A DNA stretch of 64,000 nucleotides from Hyphomonadaceae bacterium. GTDB lineage: Bacteria; Pseudomonadota; Alphaproteobacteria; Caulobacterales; Aquidulcibacteraceae. The notes below the pieces were generated by a model. The model was given only the letters and a program-made list of their open reading frames with translations. It was not told the DNA's origin and ran no database searches. The translations under genes were made by a program, and so were the position numbers. This document shows, in pieces, positions 17,508-26,765 of the stretch (its first letter is position 1; each line of letters begins with the position of its first letter). The stretch spans positions 62,001 through 126,000 of the forward strand of contig WRPI01000006.1 in the NCBI GenBank assembly GCA_009773395.1. The letters are read 5' to 3'.

Positions 17508-17745
17508 AAAATGCTCCAGTAATTTTTGAGGGCATATGGATTATGATTGAATAATAAACCCGTGGGATAGGCTAAGGAGTGTTTCCAGAAACCTATTGAT
17601 TTATTAGGAATATTTTTCTCCTATCGAACAGATAACGCAATTCGGTGGAGCAAATTTAGGGCAAAATTTCTAACAGTGCCATTCGCATTATTGGCTATCT
17701 GGAAGCGTGAATCACTTTACAAAATTGTGACAAATTTAGGGGAAA
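17508..17745. promoter_or_regulatory. Divergent intergenic region between GTA cluster and PBP1A
   Basis: These 238 bp must carry the promoter of the GTA operon (reading left) and that of the PBP1A gene (reading right). I see no TTAA-N7-TTAA CtrA-type site. A short dyad, TAGGA...TCCTA, surrounds an A/T-rich core near 17604-17625. Promoter elements cannot be assigned with confidence. Confidence 0.4.
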
Positions 17746-19821
17746 ATGATGGGCACGCCCTATCGCGCAGACATTTTGGAAAAAGACGCGGCGGCAAAAC
17801 AGCGCCATCAAGCAAAAATTTGGGCCATTGTGGTGTTTATGTCGGTGGCGTTGTCACTTGGCGCGCTTATGATTTACGACCATTTTCTTGGCGACATCCC
17901 AAAAATTCACAACAAAGAAGAAGTGTGGACAGCAAACCGCCCGAAATCACTTGAAGTTGTTGATAAGGACGGCAATACCATCGCCATTCGTGGGCCACGT
18001 TATGGCCGAAGGACTTCGGTTGACGTAATTCCGTCTCATGTTCTTAAAGCATTTTTGGCGGTGGAAGACGCGAGGTTTTTTGAGCATGAAGGCGTGGATC
18101 TTTGGGCAGTTTTTCGGGCGATTTGGGAAAATATTGTCGCGGGGCATACAGTCCAAGGCGCGTCCACCATTACTCAGCAATTAGTAAAAAACGTATATCT
18201 CGGGCCCGAGCAAACTTTGAAGCGCAAAATTCAAGAGCTTGTTTTGGCTTGGCAAATTGACAGAAAATTCACAAAAAAGGAAATTTTGGAAATTTATTTG
18301 AACCGTATTTATTTCGGTCAAAATTCATATGGAATTGGGGCGGCAGCTTGGCATTATTACCAAAAACGCCCGCAAGATTTAACCCTCGGGCAGGCTGCAA
18401 TGCTTGCAGGGCTCCCCAAAGCACCGGGGCGTTTGGCGATAAATCTTGCGTCAAGACCAGCTATTGAACGGCGCAATGTGGTTTTGTATCGAATGGTTAC
18501 AGCAGGTTTTATATCGGAAGAATTGGCGCGAGCGACTGCTGCTGAACCAGTGATTGTGAACATTGCCACCAACCCACCTGAAGGCGAACTGGCTTATGCA
18601 ATTGATATGGCGTCAAAAGAAATTGATGCAATAAGCCCGGCGATTTCGCCTGACAGAATTGCGCGTTTGACTATTGATTTAAGATTGCAGCAAATCGCAG
18701 TCGAAACAATTCAAAACGCCATCGAGCGAGCAGGCCCAAATTCAGGTGTTACCCAAGGCGCACTAATCGCGATTGATAAACGTGGTCGAATTTTGGCTAT
18801 TGTTGGTGGGCGAACCTATAGTGAAAGCCAATTTAATCGCGCTATCCAAGCAAAACGGCAACCAGGGTCAACTTTTAAGCCTATTGTTTATGCTACGGCA
18901 CTTGAATCTGGCATGACGCCAAACACGGTTCGAGTGGATAAACCCGTTAACTTTTCGGGTTGGCGACCACATAATTTTGGCTCACGCTATGCTGGAGCAG
19001 TAACGCTCTCGACCGCGCTGACCCGCTCAATAAATACCGTCGCTGCGCAATTGGCGTCGGAAGTTGGAATTGATAAATTAATTTCGACGGCTCATCGCTT
19101 GGGAATAGAAAGTCCACTTTCGCGAAATTTGGCAATTTCATTGGGTGCAGGGGAAGTGACCTTGATGGACATGACCAGAACTTATGCGACTTTTGCCAAT
19201 GATGGCGTGAAAGTAGATCCATTTTTGATTGAGCGAGTGGATACGACACGCGGGACGATTGCTTTTGAACGGCGAACTCGTGTGCCAACCCAAGTTTATG
19301 ACCCAGCGCGCGCGCGGCAAATGACAGCAATGCTATCAGACGTGATTGCATTTGGCACCGGCCAACGCGCACAATTACAAGACGGGCGCGAAGCGGCGGG
19401 AAAAACTGGCACTTCATCAAATTTTCGTGACGCTTGGTTTATTGGCTATACTGCTGATATTATTTGCGGAGTTTGGATTGGCAATGACGAATTCAAACCA
19501 ATGGCTGGGGTTTCGGGTGGAACCCTGCCCGCGCATATATGGGCGAGTTTTATGAATAAGGCCCATGAAGGCATGCCAAATTCACCGCTACCGACAATGG
19601 ACGATCTTAACCAACCCGATATTGCAAATTTAATTAGATTTTATCAATCATTATCCGAATTTTTTGCATCGGCCGGCGGTGCCCAATTGTCGCCGCTTGG
19701 TGTCAATCAACGCTTGGCAAAAAGCCAAACCCCGCCTACAGCAGCTCCTGCAACTCCTGAAAATGAGAAGCCGAATTCGCAGCCTGCGAAAAACCAAATT
19801 CCCTCTTGGAAAACTAAGTAA
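17746..19821 (+). CDS. mrcA: Penicillin-binding protein 1A
   Basis: This 691-residue bifunctional class A PBP makes and cross-links peptidoglycan. A single N-terminal membrane anchor spans about 25-45. The glycosyltransferase domain has the catalytic Glu107 (EDARFFEHEG), QGASTITQQLVKN at 137-149 and RKIQELVLA. The transpeptidase domain has the active-site Ser375 (GSTFKP), SxN at 428-430 (SIN) and KTG at 553-555. The C-terminus is a Pro/Ala-rich tail. AGGGG precedes two consecutive ATG codons (17746 and 17749), and either could be the start. Confidence 0.93.
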   Translation: MMGTPYRADILEKDAAAKQRHQAKIWAIVVFMSVALSLGALMIYDHFLGDIPKIHNKEEVWTANRPKSLEVVDKDGNTIAIRGPRYGRRTSVDVIPSHVLKAFLAVEDARFFEHEGVDLWAVFRAIWENIVAGHTVQGASTITQQLVKNVYLGPEQTLKRKIQELVLAWQIDRKFTKKEILEIYLNRIYFGQNSYGIGAAAWHYYQKRPQDLTLGQAAMLAGLPKAPGRLAINLASRPAIERRNVVLYRMVTAGFISEELARATAAEPVIVNIATNPPEGELAYAIDMASKEIDAISPAISPDRIARLTIDLRLQQIAVETIQNAIERAGPNSGVTQGALIAIDKRGRILAIVGGRTYSESQFNRAIQAKRQPGSTFKPIVYATALESGMTPNTVRVDKPVNFSGWRPHNFGSRYAGAVTLSTALTRSINTVAAQLASEVGIDKLISTAHRLGIESPLSRNLAISLGAGEVTLMDMTRTYATFANDGVKVDPFLIERVDTTRGTIAFERRTRVPTQVYDPARARQMTAMLSDVIAFGTGQRAQLQDGREAAGKTGTSSNFRDAWFIGYTADIICGVWIGNDEFKPMAGVSGGTLPAHIWASFMNKAHEGMPNSPLPTMDDLNQPDIANLIRFYQSLSEFFASAGGAQLSPLGVNQRLAKSQTPPTAAPATPENEKPNSQPAKNQIPSWKTK

Positions 19822-19840
19822 CAAGACCCCATTAAATTTT

Positions 19841-21670
19841 ATGAGCCGAGACATTATTTTACAATTAAAAGACCTGTGCCTCACACGTGGCGCAGTTCCA
19901 CTTTTTTCGGGCGTGGATTTGACTTTGGTCTCGCGCGAAAGAATGGCATTGGTAGGACCAAATGGCGTCGGCAAGTCAACGCTCCTGCAGGTTATTTCCG
20001 GGGATTTGGAATATGACAAAGGCGAACGCGTTGTTGCGAATGGCGCAACTATTGTGGTGCAAGAACAGGAAGCTGATTTTGGCAATGCCACAGATTTGGT
20101 TGAATGGGTGATGGGCGGAATTGGCGGCCAAGACGTCGAGCTTGAAGGCGCAAGACGTGCGCGAGCATTGGCAAGCTTAGATAATTTTGGCCTTGCCGCC
20201 GATAAAAACCTAAAGACACTTTCAGGCGGCGAAGCACGGCGCGCGGCCCTTGCGCGGGCATTTGCAGCAGAAGCGGATTTAATGTTGCTGGATGAACCGA
20301 CAAACCATTTGGACATAGCCGCAATTGAAGATTTGGAAATCAAATTAAAGGCCTATAAAGGCGCAATTTTGGTTATTTCCCACGATAGGAAATTTCTTGA
20401 AAATATTTCGACTTCTTGCCTCTGGCTCAGAAATGGCAAAGCCAAAAAATTAACATCTTCATTCAAAAAATTTGACGAATGGGCGCAAGGAATTGAGGCG
20501 CAAGAGCAAAAAGCGTTTGAAAAATTGGATCTGCAATTGCAAGACGAAAATCGCTGGCTTGCGCGCGGTGTAACTGCGCGGCGAACCCGCAATCAAGGCC
20601 GCTTGCGCCGCCTTTATGAAATGCGCGAACAAAGAGTGCAAGTGCTGGCAGCTATGCGTGGCGCGGCGGCGAATGTTACTGCAAGCACTGGTGAGATTTC
20701 CTCAAAACTGGTTTTGGAGGCCAAAAACATCAATAAATCCTTTGATAAACGTGGAGTATTGGTTGAAAATTTGGATTTGCGGATATTGCGGGGGGATCGC
20801 ATCGGCATTGTTGGCCCCAATGGTATCGGTAAATCAACTTTGATAAAAATGCTGGTTGGCGAAATCGCGCCAGATAGTGGAAATATAAGGCGTGCGAAAA
20901 ATCAAACGCTCGCCTATTTAGACCAAATTCGGGTGAAATTAGACCCGAAAGCGACATTATGGGAATTATTTGCGCCACTAGGTGGGGATCAAATAATGGT
21001 GCAAGGGGTTCCGCGCCATGTGGTTGCCTATGGCAAAGAATTTTTGTTCACACCGGCCCAATTGCGGCAACCATTGGGGTCATTTTCTGGCGGCGAACGC
21101 AACCGCGTTTCCTTGGCATTGGCTTTAGCCAAATCGTGCAATTTGATGGTTTTGGACGAACCAACAAATGATCTTGATATGGATACTCTGGACGTTTTAG
21201 AAGATGTTCTGGCCAAGTTTGAAGGCACAATTATATTGGTTAGTCACGACCGCGCATTTTTGGACAATGTCGTCACCTCAACTTTGGCGCCTTTGGGCAA
21301 TGGGAAATGGATTGAAACTCCGGGCGGTTGGAGTGAGTTGGAAAGCCAAGGGCTTCATCTAGTTTCACCCAAGCCAAACAAAACCACAGCCACTAAAACG
21401 GCACCAAAAAAAGAAATAATATCGAAACCACAAGTCCGACTTAGCTATAAGGAAAATTATCGGCTTGAAGAAATCACCAAAGCAATGCCAAAGCTTGCGG
21501 CGCGCATTGAGACACTCTCGGCGACTTTGAATGATCCCAATTTATATTTGGAAAATCCCGCAAAATTTGACCAATTAAGCCAAGAACTCAACCAATCAAA
21601 ATCTGAACTTGAGAAAATAGAACACGAATGGCTTGAATTGGAAGAAAAGAAGGCAATCTTAGAGCAGTAA
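19841..21670 (+). CDS. uup: ABC-F ATPase Uup
   Basis: This protein of about 609 residues has two fused ABC domains and no membrane segments. Walker A motifs are GPNGVGKST (about 39-47) and GPNGIGKST. The signature sequences are LSGGEARRAALARAFA and FSGGERNRVSLALALA. The C-terminal coiled coil (ENYRLEEITKAMPKLAARIE through KKAILEQ) is the Uup-type C-terminal domain. Uup acts on ribosomes and branched DNA and limits transposon excision in E. coli. I start it at the ATG at 19841, 20 bp after the PBP1A stop; the frame is open further upstream but only as overlap. Confidence 0.92.
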   Translation: MSRDIILQLKDLCLTRGAVPLFSGVDLTLVSRERMALVGPNGVGKSTLLQVISGDLEYDKGERVVANGATIVVQEQEADFGNATDLVEWVMGGIGGQDVELEGARRARALASLDNFGLAADKNLKTLSGGEARRAALARAFAAEADLMLLDEPTNHLDIAAIEDLEIKLKAYKGAILVISHDRKFLENISTSCLWLRNGKAKKLTSSFKKFDEWAQGIEAQEQKAFEKLDLQLQDENRWLARGVTARRTRNQGRLRRLYEMREQRVQVLAAMRGAAANVTASTGEISSKLVLEAKNINKSFDKRGVLVENLDLRILRGDRIGIVGPNGIGKSTLIKMLVGEIAPDSGNIRRAKNQTLAYLDQIRVKLDPKATLWELFAPLGGDQIMVQGVPRHVVAYGKEFLFTPAQLRQPLGSFSGGERNRVSLALALAKSCNLMVLDEPTNDLDMDTLDVLEDVLAKFEGTIILVSHDRAFLDNVVTSTLAPLGNGKWIETPGGWSELESQGLHLVSPKPNKTTATKTAPKKEIISKPQVRLSYKENYRLEEITKAMPKLAARIETLSATLNDPNLYLENPAKFDQLSQELNQSKSELEKIEHEWLELEEKKAILEQ

Positions 21671-21674
21671 TTAC

Positions 21675-21835
21675 TAGGGTCAGGACCCATTGAATTGGCG
21701 AAAAAGCCGTAAAAATGGCGAAATAGTGGGCGTGAAGATTGCGAAAAGAGGGTTTATCCCCTCTTTGAGTGAGATTCGCGCCCAATATGAAGTCATTTTG
21801 GCGGCTTTACGTCTATTCAATGAGTCCTGACCCTA
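21675..21835 (+). repeat. P1 palindromic element, copy A
   Basis: This 161-bp near-complete palindrome begins TAGGGTCAGGAC and ends GTCCTGACCCTA. Its centre is AGAGGGTTTATCCCCTCTTT. The internal sequence matches copies at 27597-27759 and 29165-29327. It starts 4 bp after the uup stop codon and lies upstream of the PAN-domain gene. There is no coding capacity. It could be a MITE-like element with TA ends, or a structured RNA or DNA element. Confidence 0.9.
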
Positions 21836-21903
21836 ATCTTAATCCAATATTTACCGCTTCAGCGCACCGTTTCTTGCAATGATAATACGTTCAGGAGTGA
21901 GTT

Positions 21904-23025
21904 GTGCGCAAACAAGGTCTATTCAATAGGAACGCAATGGCGGTTTTGGCGTTAAGCGCAACAATGGCAATCGGACATACCGCATTTGCCCAATCAAGCA
22001 ATGTGCCAAGCTGGAATAGCCCAAGAGCACCATCTACCAATACACCAATCACTGAAACTGCTGATGCTTGCGCGAATATTTGTTCGGCTTCCGCCATGTG
22101 CGCTTCTTATAGTTTTAGGCCCTTTCCCGCCATTCGCGGCGGACGCAGTGGTGGCCAATGCCAATTTAACCGTACCAGTGTTCCTAATTTTGAAAATGGC
22201 GTAATAAGTGGTTTGCCAACTCGCTCATCAGCTATGGCCACAATCGCCCAAGCCACGCCGCCAAATCGCACCGCCGTTTCCGCGCCACGTCAAGCCAGCG
22301 CCAATAATGTTGCGGCTGGCAGTAATTACAATGGAACCAGAGGCGCGAATTATTCGGTTACTCCATTGAACCAAAATCGGCCAACCAATGCCGTTGCATT
22401 AAATAACTCACAACCGCCGCCAGCTGCTGCCCCTTCATCGCGAACTGGCGCGGCAATTAGTTTTGAGCGTCCAAATACAAGCGCCCCAGTAACTCGACCG
22501 CCGCAAACACCGCCGCCGCCACCAAGCCAAACCGCGAGGGCAGCGCCACAACCAACCGCGCCAACCCAAACCACGGCGCGCGCATTGCCACATTCGAGGT
22601 CACCGTCAACGCCCGCAACCCAAGCAGCACCTTCGCACACAGCAAATGCAGCACCTGCCGCCGCGCCAACCCAACGAACTGCCGCAACTGGTATCGAACA
22701 ATTTCGCGGTCCAGACGGCATGATTGATGCAGCAGAAATGCGGCGGGCTCAATTACGCAACCAACAAGCGCAAAATACTCCGCAATATTCTGTGCAAAAC
22801 CCTTGGACTAGCGCCGCTGATGAACAATTAACTGGCCGCGCGACTGAAGGCGTGGATTGGACGCAGACAAGGCCAGTTCCAACAGCAGCCGAACCTACCC
22901 CGACACGACGTGCAGCCACTGACACTTCATCAAGCCAAGAAAACCAAAGCCGTAACACCGACGAAGCCGAGCCAACCACGCCAAGCGCGAGTCCACGCGG
23001 TCCTTTAAGAAAACGGGCGCAATAA
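21904..23025 (+). CDS. Secreted PAN/Apple-like domain protein with Pro/Thr/Ala-rich tail
   Basis: This 373-residue protein begins at a GTG with AGGAGTGA just upstream. It has a signal peptide (hydrophobic segment at about 12-24, cleavage after AFA). Residues about 53-100 carry a small PAN-like domain (DACANICSASAMCASYSFRP ... GGQCQFNRTSVPNF) with three to four cysteines. Almost all the rest is low-complexity Pro/Thr/Ala/Gln, typical of a disordered cell-wall or envelope linker. PAN domains bind protein or carbohydrate; the ligand is unknown. The element P1-A sits directly upstream. Confidence 0.7.
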   Translation: MRKQGLFNRNAMAVLALSATMAIGHTAFAQSSNVPSWNSPRAPSTNTPITETADACANICSASAMCASYSFRPFPAIRGGRSGGQCQFNRTSVPNFENGVISGLPTRSSAMATIAQATPPNRTAVSAPRQASANNVAAGSNYNGTRGANYSVTPLNQNRPTNAVALNNSQPPPAAAPSSRTGAAISFERPNTSAPVTRPPQTPPPPPSQTARAAPQPTAPTQTTARALPHSRSPSTPATQAAPSHTANAAPAAAPTQRTAATGIEQFRGPDGMIDAAEMRRAQLRNQQAQNTPQYSVQNPWTSAADEQLTGRATEGVDWTQTRPVPTAAEPTPTRRAATDTSSSQENQSRNTDEAEPTTPSASPRGPLRKRAQ

Positions 23026-23103
23026 TAAGTTATTTCTTGAAAAAACTCCACAATTCCACATTTTGTTTACCTCAATGCGCTATAATGCAAGTGAGGTTCA
23101 AAA

Positions 23104-24186
23104 ATGGAAACTGGCGCTAGATACACAAAATTACTCGAAATCGCGCATGAAACATCAAGCGAGCGACGCCGTGAACTTCTTCATGAAGTGACTGATTTGT
23201 TCTTTGAAAGCCACGCGACTTCGACACCAGCCGAGCAACATATGTTTGGTGATCTAATTGGCAAAGTCGCGTTTGACCTCAACAATGAAGTTCGTAAGGA
23301 ACTCTCAGCGCGTTTTATCGGTGGCCAAGCTCCGCGCAATTTGGCCTTGGCTTTGGCGGACGATGTTTTAGAAGTTGCTGCCCCAATTTTGCAGCATACG
23401 AAATCGCTTACTGATGAGGATCTCGTGAAAATTGTCCAAAATAAAGGAACCCATTATCAGATTGCGGTGTCAAAACGTGACGAAGTTTCTGAAGTGCTGT
23501 CCGACGCTTTAGTCACGCACGGCAATGATGATGTTCTAACTCATTTATTGCGCAATGAAGGCGCGCAAATCTCCGAAATTACTTATGATAAAGTTGTCAC
23601 TAGAGCCGAAGCCAATCCAGATCTTCATGGGCCAATGGTAGCGCGCAAGGCAATTCCGCCTGAAGTATTGAACCAATTATATTCGATGGTTTCAGGGCCA
23701 ATGCGTAAAGAAATCTTGGAACGCAATCAGAATTTAAGCCCAGAAGAAGTTGAAGCGGCAATGGCACGGGCGCGCACCAAAATTGGTGTTCAAACTGGGG
23801 CATTGCCCGCAGATTTTGAAGCGGCGCAAGCTCGCCTAACCGAACTTAGTGCGCAAGGTGAGCTTGACCCAGGGCAATTGCCAAATATATGGCGTAGTGA
23901 CGACACCACATTGTTCGCACTCGCTTTTGCCCAAATAGTCGGAGTAGATTATTTCGCGATAAGTAAATTGATTAATTCCGCAGATGTTGATGGCATGGCA
24001 ATGTTGTGCCGCGCCAAAAATTTCCCACGCGCACTTTTTGTTAGTATTGCCGCACTAACCATTGGGAATAATGGTATGGAAGACGCAGCAAAACTGGGCC
24101 ATTTATATAATGAAGTGCCAGTTGAAGCTGCGCAAAGGGCGCTGCGTTTCATGCAAATAAGGACGGCGACCGCCAAAGCCGCATAA
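23104..24186 (+). CDS. DUF2336 domain protein
   Basis: This 360-residue soluble, helix-rich protein matches the DUF2336 family found mainly in Alphaproteobacteria. Conserved stretches are SERRRELLHEVTDLFF, VRKELSARFIGGQAPRNLAL, ALADDVLEVAAPIL and VSKRDEVSEVLSDAL. A second DUF2336 protein is encoded at 31205-32434, and the two are paralogues by family only. The domain looks HEAT-like and its function is not known. It is a single transcription unit that converges with prfC. Confidence 0.85.
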   Translation: METGARYTKLLEIAHETSSERRRELLHEVTDLFFESHATSTPAEQHMFGDLIGKVAFDLNNEVRKELSARFIGGQAPRNLALALADDVLEVAAPILQHTKSLTDEDLVKIVQNKGTHYQIAVSKRDEVSEVLSDALVTHGNDDVLTHLLRNEGAQISEITYDKVVTRAEANPDLHGPMVARKAIPPEVLNQLYSMVSGPMRKEILERNQNLSPEEVEAAMARARTKIGVQTGALPADFEAAQARLTELSAQGELDPGQLPNIWRSDDTTLFALAFAQIVGVDYFAISKLINSADVDGMAMLCRAKNFPRALFVSIAALTIGNNGMEDAAKLGHLYNEVPVEAAQRALRFMQIRTATAKAA

Positions 24187-24190
24187 CGTT

Positions 24191-25789
24191 TTATGCGATT
24201 TCGCGTTCTTTAATCGCTGTAAACGCAATTTTCGGGAATTTTTCGGCGACATAGCCAATTTCCCAGTTGTTTTTGGCAAGGAAAACGGCATCGCCATCTA
24301 TATCCCGCGCGATTCCTGATTTATTGCGATCCACAAAATTGTCCATGTCGGATTTGTTTGCCGCTGCAATCCAACGGACACCATTGAAAGTGCAGGTTTC
24401 AAAAGTTGCGAGCAAGCCATATTCGGCCTTAATTCGTTCGACCAAGACGTCAAATTGCAAAGGACCAACCGCGCCGACAATCAAGTCAGCCCCAATTTCT
24501 GGACGGAATAATTGGGTCACACCTTCTTCCGACAGCGCTTGTAGGGCCTTTACTAAATGTTTGGCTTTAAGCGGGTCTTTCACAAAAACTCGGCGCAGAA
24601 TTTCAGGTGCAAAATTTGGAATACCCTTGAAATTGATATTGCCAGATTGTGACAAACTATCGCCGACACGCAAAACACCATGATTTGGAATGCCTATAAT
24701 ATCACCAGCATAAGCTTCTTCGGTAAGCTCACGGTCTTGTCCGACAAACATCATTGGATTATGGACGCCAATTTGTTTGCCGCCAGAAGTTTTCAAGCGC
24801 ATTCCACGTGTGAATTTGCCCGATGCAAGGCGCACCATGGCGATACGGTCGCGGTGGTTTGGATCCATATTTGCCTGAATTTTGAATACAAAGCCTGCAA
24901 CTTCGGCGTCATCTGCGTGAATTTCGCCTGCAACTCCTTTGATATTCGCTTTGCTATTATGCGGTGGTGGCGCATATTGCACCAAGCCATCAAGCAAATC
25001 CAAAACCCCAAATTGGCGCAAGGCTGAACCAAAAAATACAGGCGTCATATGGCCTTCACGAAATGATCTTAAGTCAAAATGCGCGTAACCGCCCTGCACT
25101 AATTCTGCACCATTCTTCAATTCTTCTTGTTCGGCAGCACTTAAAATCGTGCCAATTTCACTTATTGGAATTCTATCATGGGTAATAAGGCCCTGTTGGC
25201 GAGCCACTGGGCGTGAAAATGCGACAAATTCATTGGTTCGCAAATCCAACATGCCTTTGAAGCGTTGCCCCGAGCCTTGGGGCCAAAAAATTGGCGCGGG
25301 GTCCAGCGCCAGTTTTGCCGCCACTTCGTCCAATAATTCCATCGGGTCTTGGGCTTCGCGGTCCATTTTATTTATGAAAGTAATAATTGGAATATCGCGC
25401 AAACGGCATACTTCAAATAATTTCAAAGTTTGCGGCTCGATGCCCTTGGCGGCATCAAGAACCATAATCGCTGCATCCGCTGCGGTCAAAGTGCGGTAAG
25501 TATCTTCCGAGAAATCCTCGTGACCCGGAGTATCGAGCAAATTGATAACATTGTCGCGATGTTCAAACGTCATAACCGCAGACGAAACCGAAATGCCGCG
25601 TTCTTTTTCGATGTTCATGAAGTCGGACTTCGTGCGCCTTTGTTCACCGCGCGCACGAACAGCGCCAGCCATGCGGATTGCGCCGCCAGTTAAAAGCAAG
25701 TTCTCAGTAAGCGTGGTTTTGCCAGCATCTGGATGCGAAATAATCGCAAACGTGCGGCGGCGTGAGGTTTCTTGGGTTAATTCGTTCAT
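24191..25789 (-). CDS. prfC: Peptide chain release factor 3
   Basis: This 532-residue translational GTPase recycles RF1/RF2 after termination. G1 is SHPDAGKTT at about 18-26, and the switch region FMNIEKERGISVSSAVMTFE, G3 DTPGHEDFSEDTYRT and G4 NKMDRE are all intact. The C-terminal domains contain the RF3-type FKIQANMDPNHRDRIAMVRL and GAVGPLQFDVLVERI. The ATG at 25789 gives the standard N-terminus (MNELTQETSRRRTFAIISHP). The length is normal for RF3. Confidence 0.96.
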   Translation of the reverse strand: MNELTQETSRRRTFAIISHPDAGKTTLTENLLLTGGAIRMAGAVRARGEQRRTKSDFMNIEKERGISVSSAVMTFEHRDNVINLLDTPGHEDFSEDTYRTLTAADAAIMVLDAAKGIEPQTLKLFEVCRLRDIPIITFINKMDREAQDPMELLDEVAAKLALDPAPIFWPQGSGQRFKGMLDLRTNEFVAFSRPVARQQGLITHDRIPISEIGTILSAAEQEELKNGAELVQGGYAHFDLRSFREGHMTPVFFGSALRQFGVLDLLDGLVQYAPPPHNSKANIKGVAGEIHADDAEVAGFVFKIQANMDPNHRDRIAMVRLASGKFTRGMRLKTSGGKQIGVHNPMMFVGQDRELTEEAYAGDIIGIPNHGVLRVGDSLSQSGNINFKGIPNFAPEILRRVFVKDPLKAKHLVKALQALSEEGVTQLFRPEIGADLIVGAVGPLQFDVLVERIKAEYGLLATFETCTFNGVRWIAAANKSDMDNFVDRNKSGIARDIDGDAVFLAKNNWEIGYVAEKFPKIAFTAIKEREIA

Positions 25790-25893
25790 TATTGCCGCCT
25801 TTTAGAGGCTTTTGGCAATTGGTCAAAGCCAAGTTACACATTGCGGATAATAATCGGGTTATTGTAACGATAGAGCTTTGGGACGGAAGAAAT

Positions 25894-26313
25894 TTATGCC
25901 GCCATTTTTTTCCACACGCCTTCATTGATGACATGCGAATTGAGCCGACCTTGTTCTTGCAACGAATTTAGCGTTCCGAGGACGGTTATCCCCACAGTTC
26001 CAAGCCGAAATGCAACTTGATGCGGGTGTTTTACTTTTGCGCCTTGCGGCACAAACATCGCGCAATTGGCGCCAGATTTGGAAGCAATTAAATAAGCCAA
26101 GGCGGCAGCTTTAACTGGGTCGGTTTTTTGAAGCTCTGGCGATTCAACAAATGCAGTTTGCATAGCAGTCACAGCATCGGCAATTGTGCAAGTGGTCGCA
26201 AACGACATTGGCATGCCAGACGAGACCAAAATGTCTGAACCACCTAAAAATTTGAAAACTCTGTCATTTAATAGAAAAAGCAATGCATTACTCCGAATGA
26301 TTGTCCATAACAT
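25894..26313 (-). CDS. Hypothetical protein
   Basis: An unrecognised soluble protein of up to 139 residues. The region from MPMSFATTCTIADAVTAMQ to the C-terminus looks like the folded part; the 33 residues before it (rich in Leu/Phe/Asn) may be untranslated, with a real start at 26214 or 26208. Neither start has a good Shine-Dalgarno. It lies between prfC and a DUF1491 gene on the same strand. The acidic and hydrophobic pattern is normal for a real gene, but I cannot assign a function. Confidence 0.55.
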   Translation of the reverse strand: MLWTIIRSNALLFLLNDRVFKFLGGSDILVSSGMPMSFATTCTIADAVTAMQTAFVESPELQKTDPVKAAALAYLIASKSGANCAMFVPQGAKVKHPHQVAFRLGTVGITVLGTLNSLQEQGRLNSHVINEGVWKKMAA

Positions 26314-26352
26314 AACAAAGTTAAAATAGTCTGCATAAGCCTATAAATAAGC

Positions 26353-26709
26353 CTATTCAACCGGTTCAATTAGGAAATTGCGGCCATGTTTATCTTCAAT
26401 TTCGACAACCCAAAGGTCACGATCTTGCGCAATGCGTTTTTGGATATATTGATCTATGGCAAATTCGCGGCTTCGTTCTACGCTGCCGTCAAGGCGTTGG
26501 TTTGGTTCAAAACGAACGAAAATCACATCACCTGACATGTTTCTCGATGGAACTAAAAGTTCGGCTGGGCAATTAAGCGAAGCGGTTTTAACAATCACAG
26601 ACCCGACGTCCAAATCGCCTTTCTTTACAACATATGCCGATGCACCCGCGATTTGCGCCCGCGCAATTAGCGCCCCCACCCAAATTTCGGTTTTTAATTC
26701 GTGAAGCAT
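26353..26709 (-). CDS. DUF1491 family protein
   Basis: This 118-residue small protein matches DUF1491: an N-terminal LKTEIWVGALIARAQIAGAS, YVVKKGDLDVGSVIVK and the C-terminal IAQDRDLWVVEIEDKHGRNF. The family is confined mostly to Alphaproteobacteria and has no known function. It is divergent from the next secreted-protein gene, with 56 bp between the starts, so both promoters must lie within that space. Confidence 0.8.
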   Translation of the reverse strand: MLHELKTEIWVGALIARAQIAGASAYVVKKGDLDVGSVIVKTASLNCPAELLVPSRNMSGDVIFVRFEPNQRLDGSVERSREFAIDQYIQKRIAQDRDLWVVEIEDKHGRNFLIEPVE

Positions 26710-26765
26710 TTCGGAACTCTATAAGTGTTTTACCTGATGTTAAAGGAAAAAGCCCATTGTTAGGC

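Noticed and set aside
17508-17745. CtrA-type site (TTAA-N7-TTAA) before the GTA operon
   Set aside because: CtrA affects GTA expression in Rhodobacter, so I looked for it, but no convincing match is present in this gap.
19651-20343. 230-residue open frame on the minus strand
   Set aside because: Antisense to the end of PBP1A and the first ABC domain of uup, both strongly conserved; low-complexity Ser/Ala content is typical of a reverse shadow.
22350-22721. 123-residue minus-strand frame rich in Gly, Ala and Val
   Set aside because: It is the reverse of the Pro/Thr/Ala-rich tail of the PAN-domain gene, whose codon bias opens the opposite frame.
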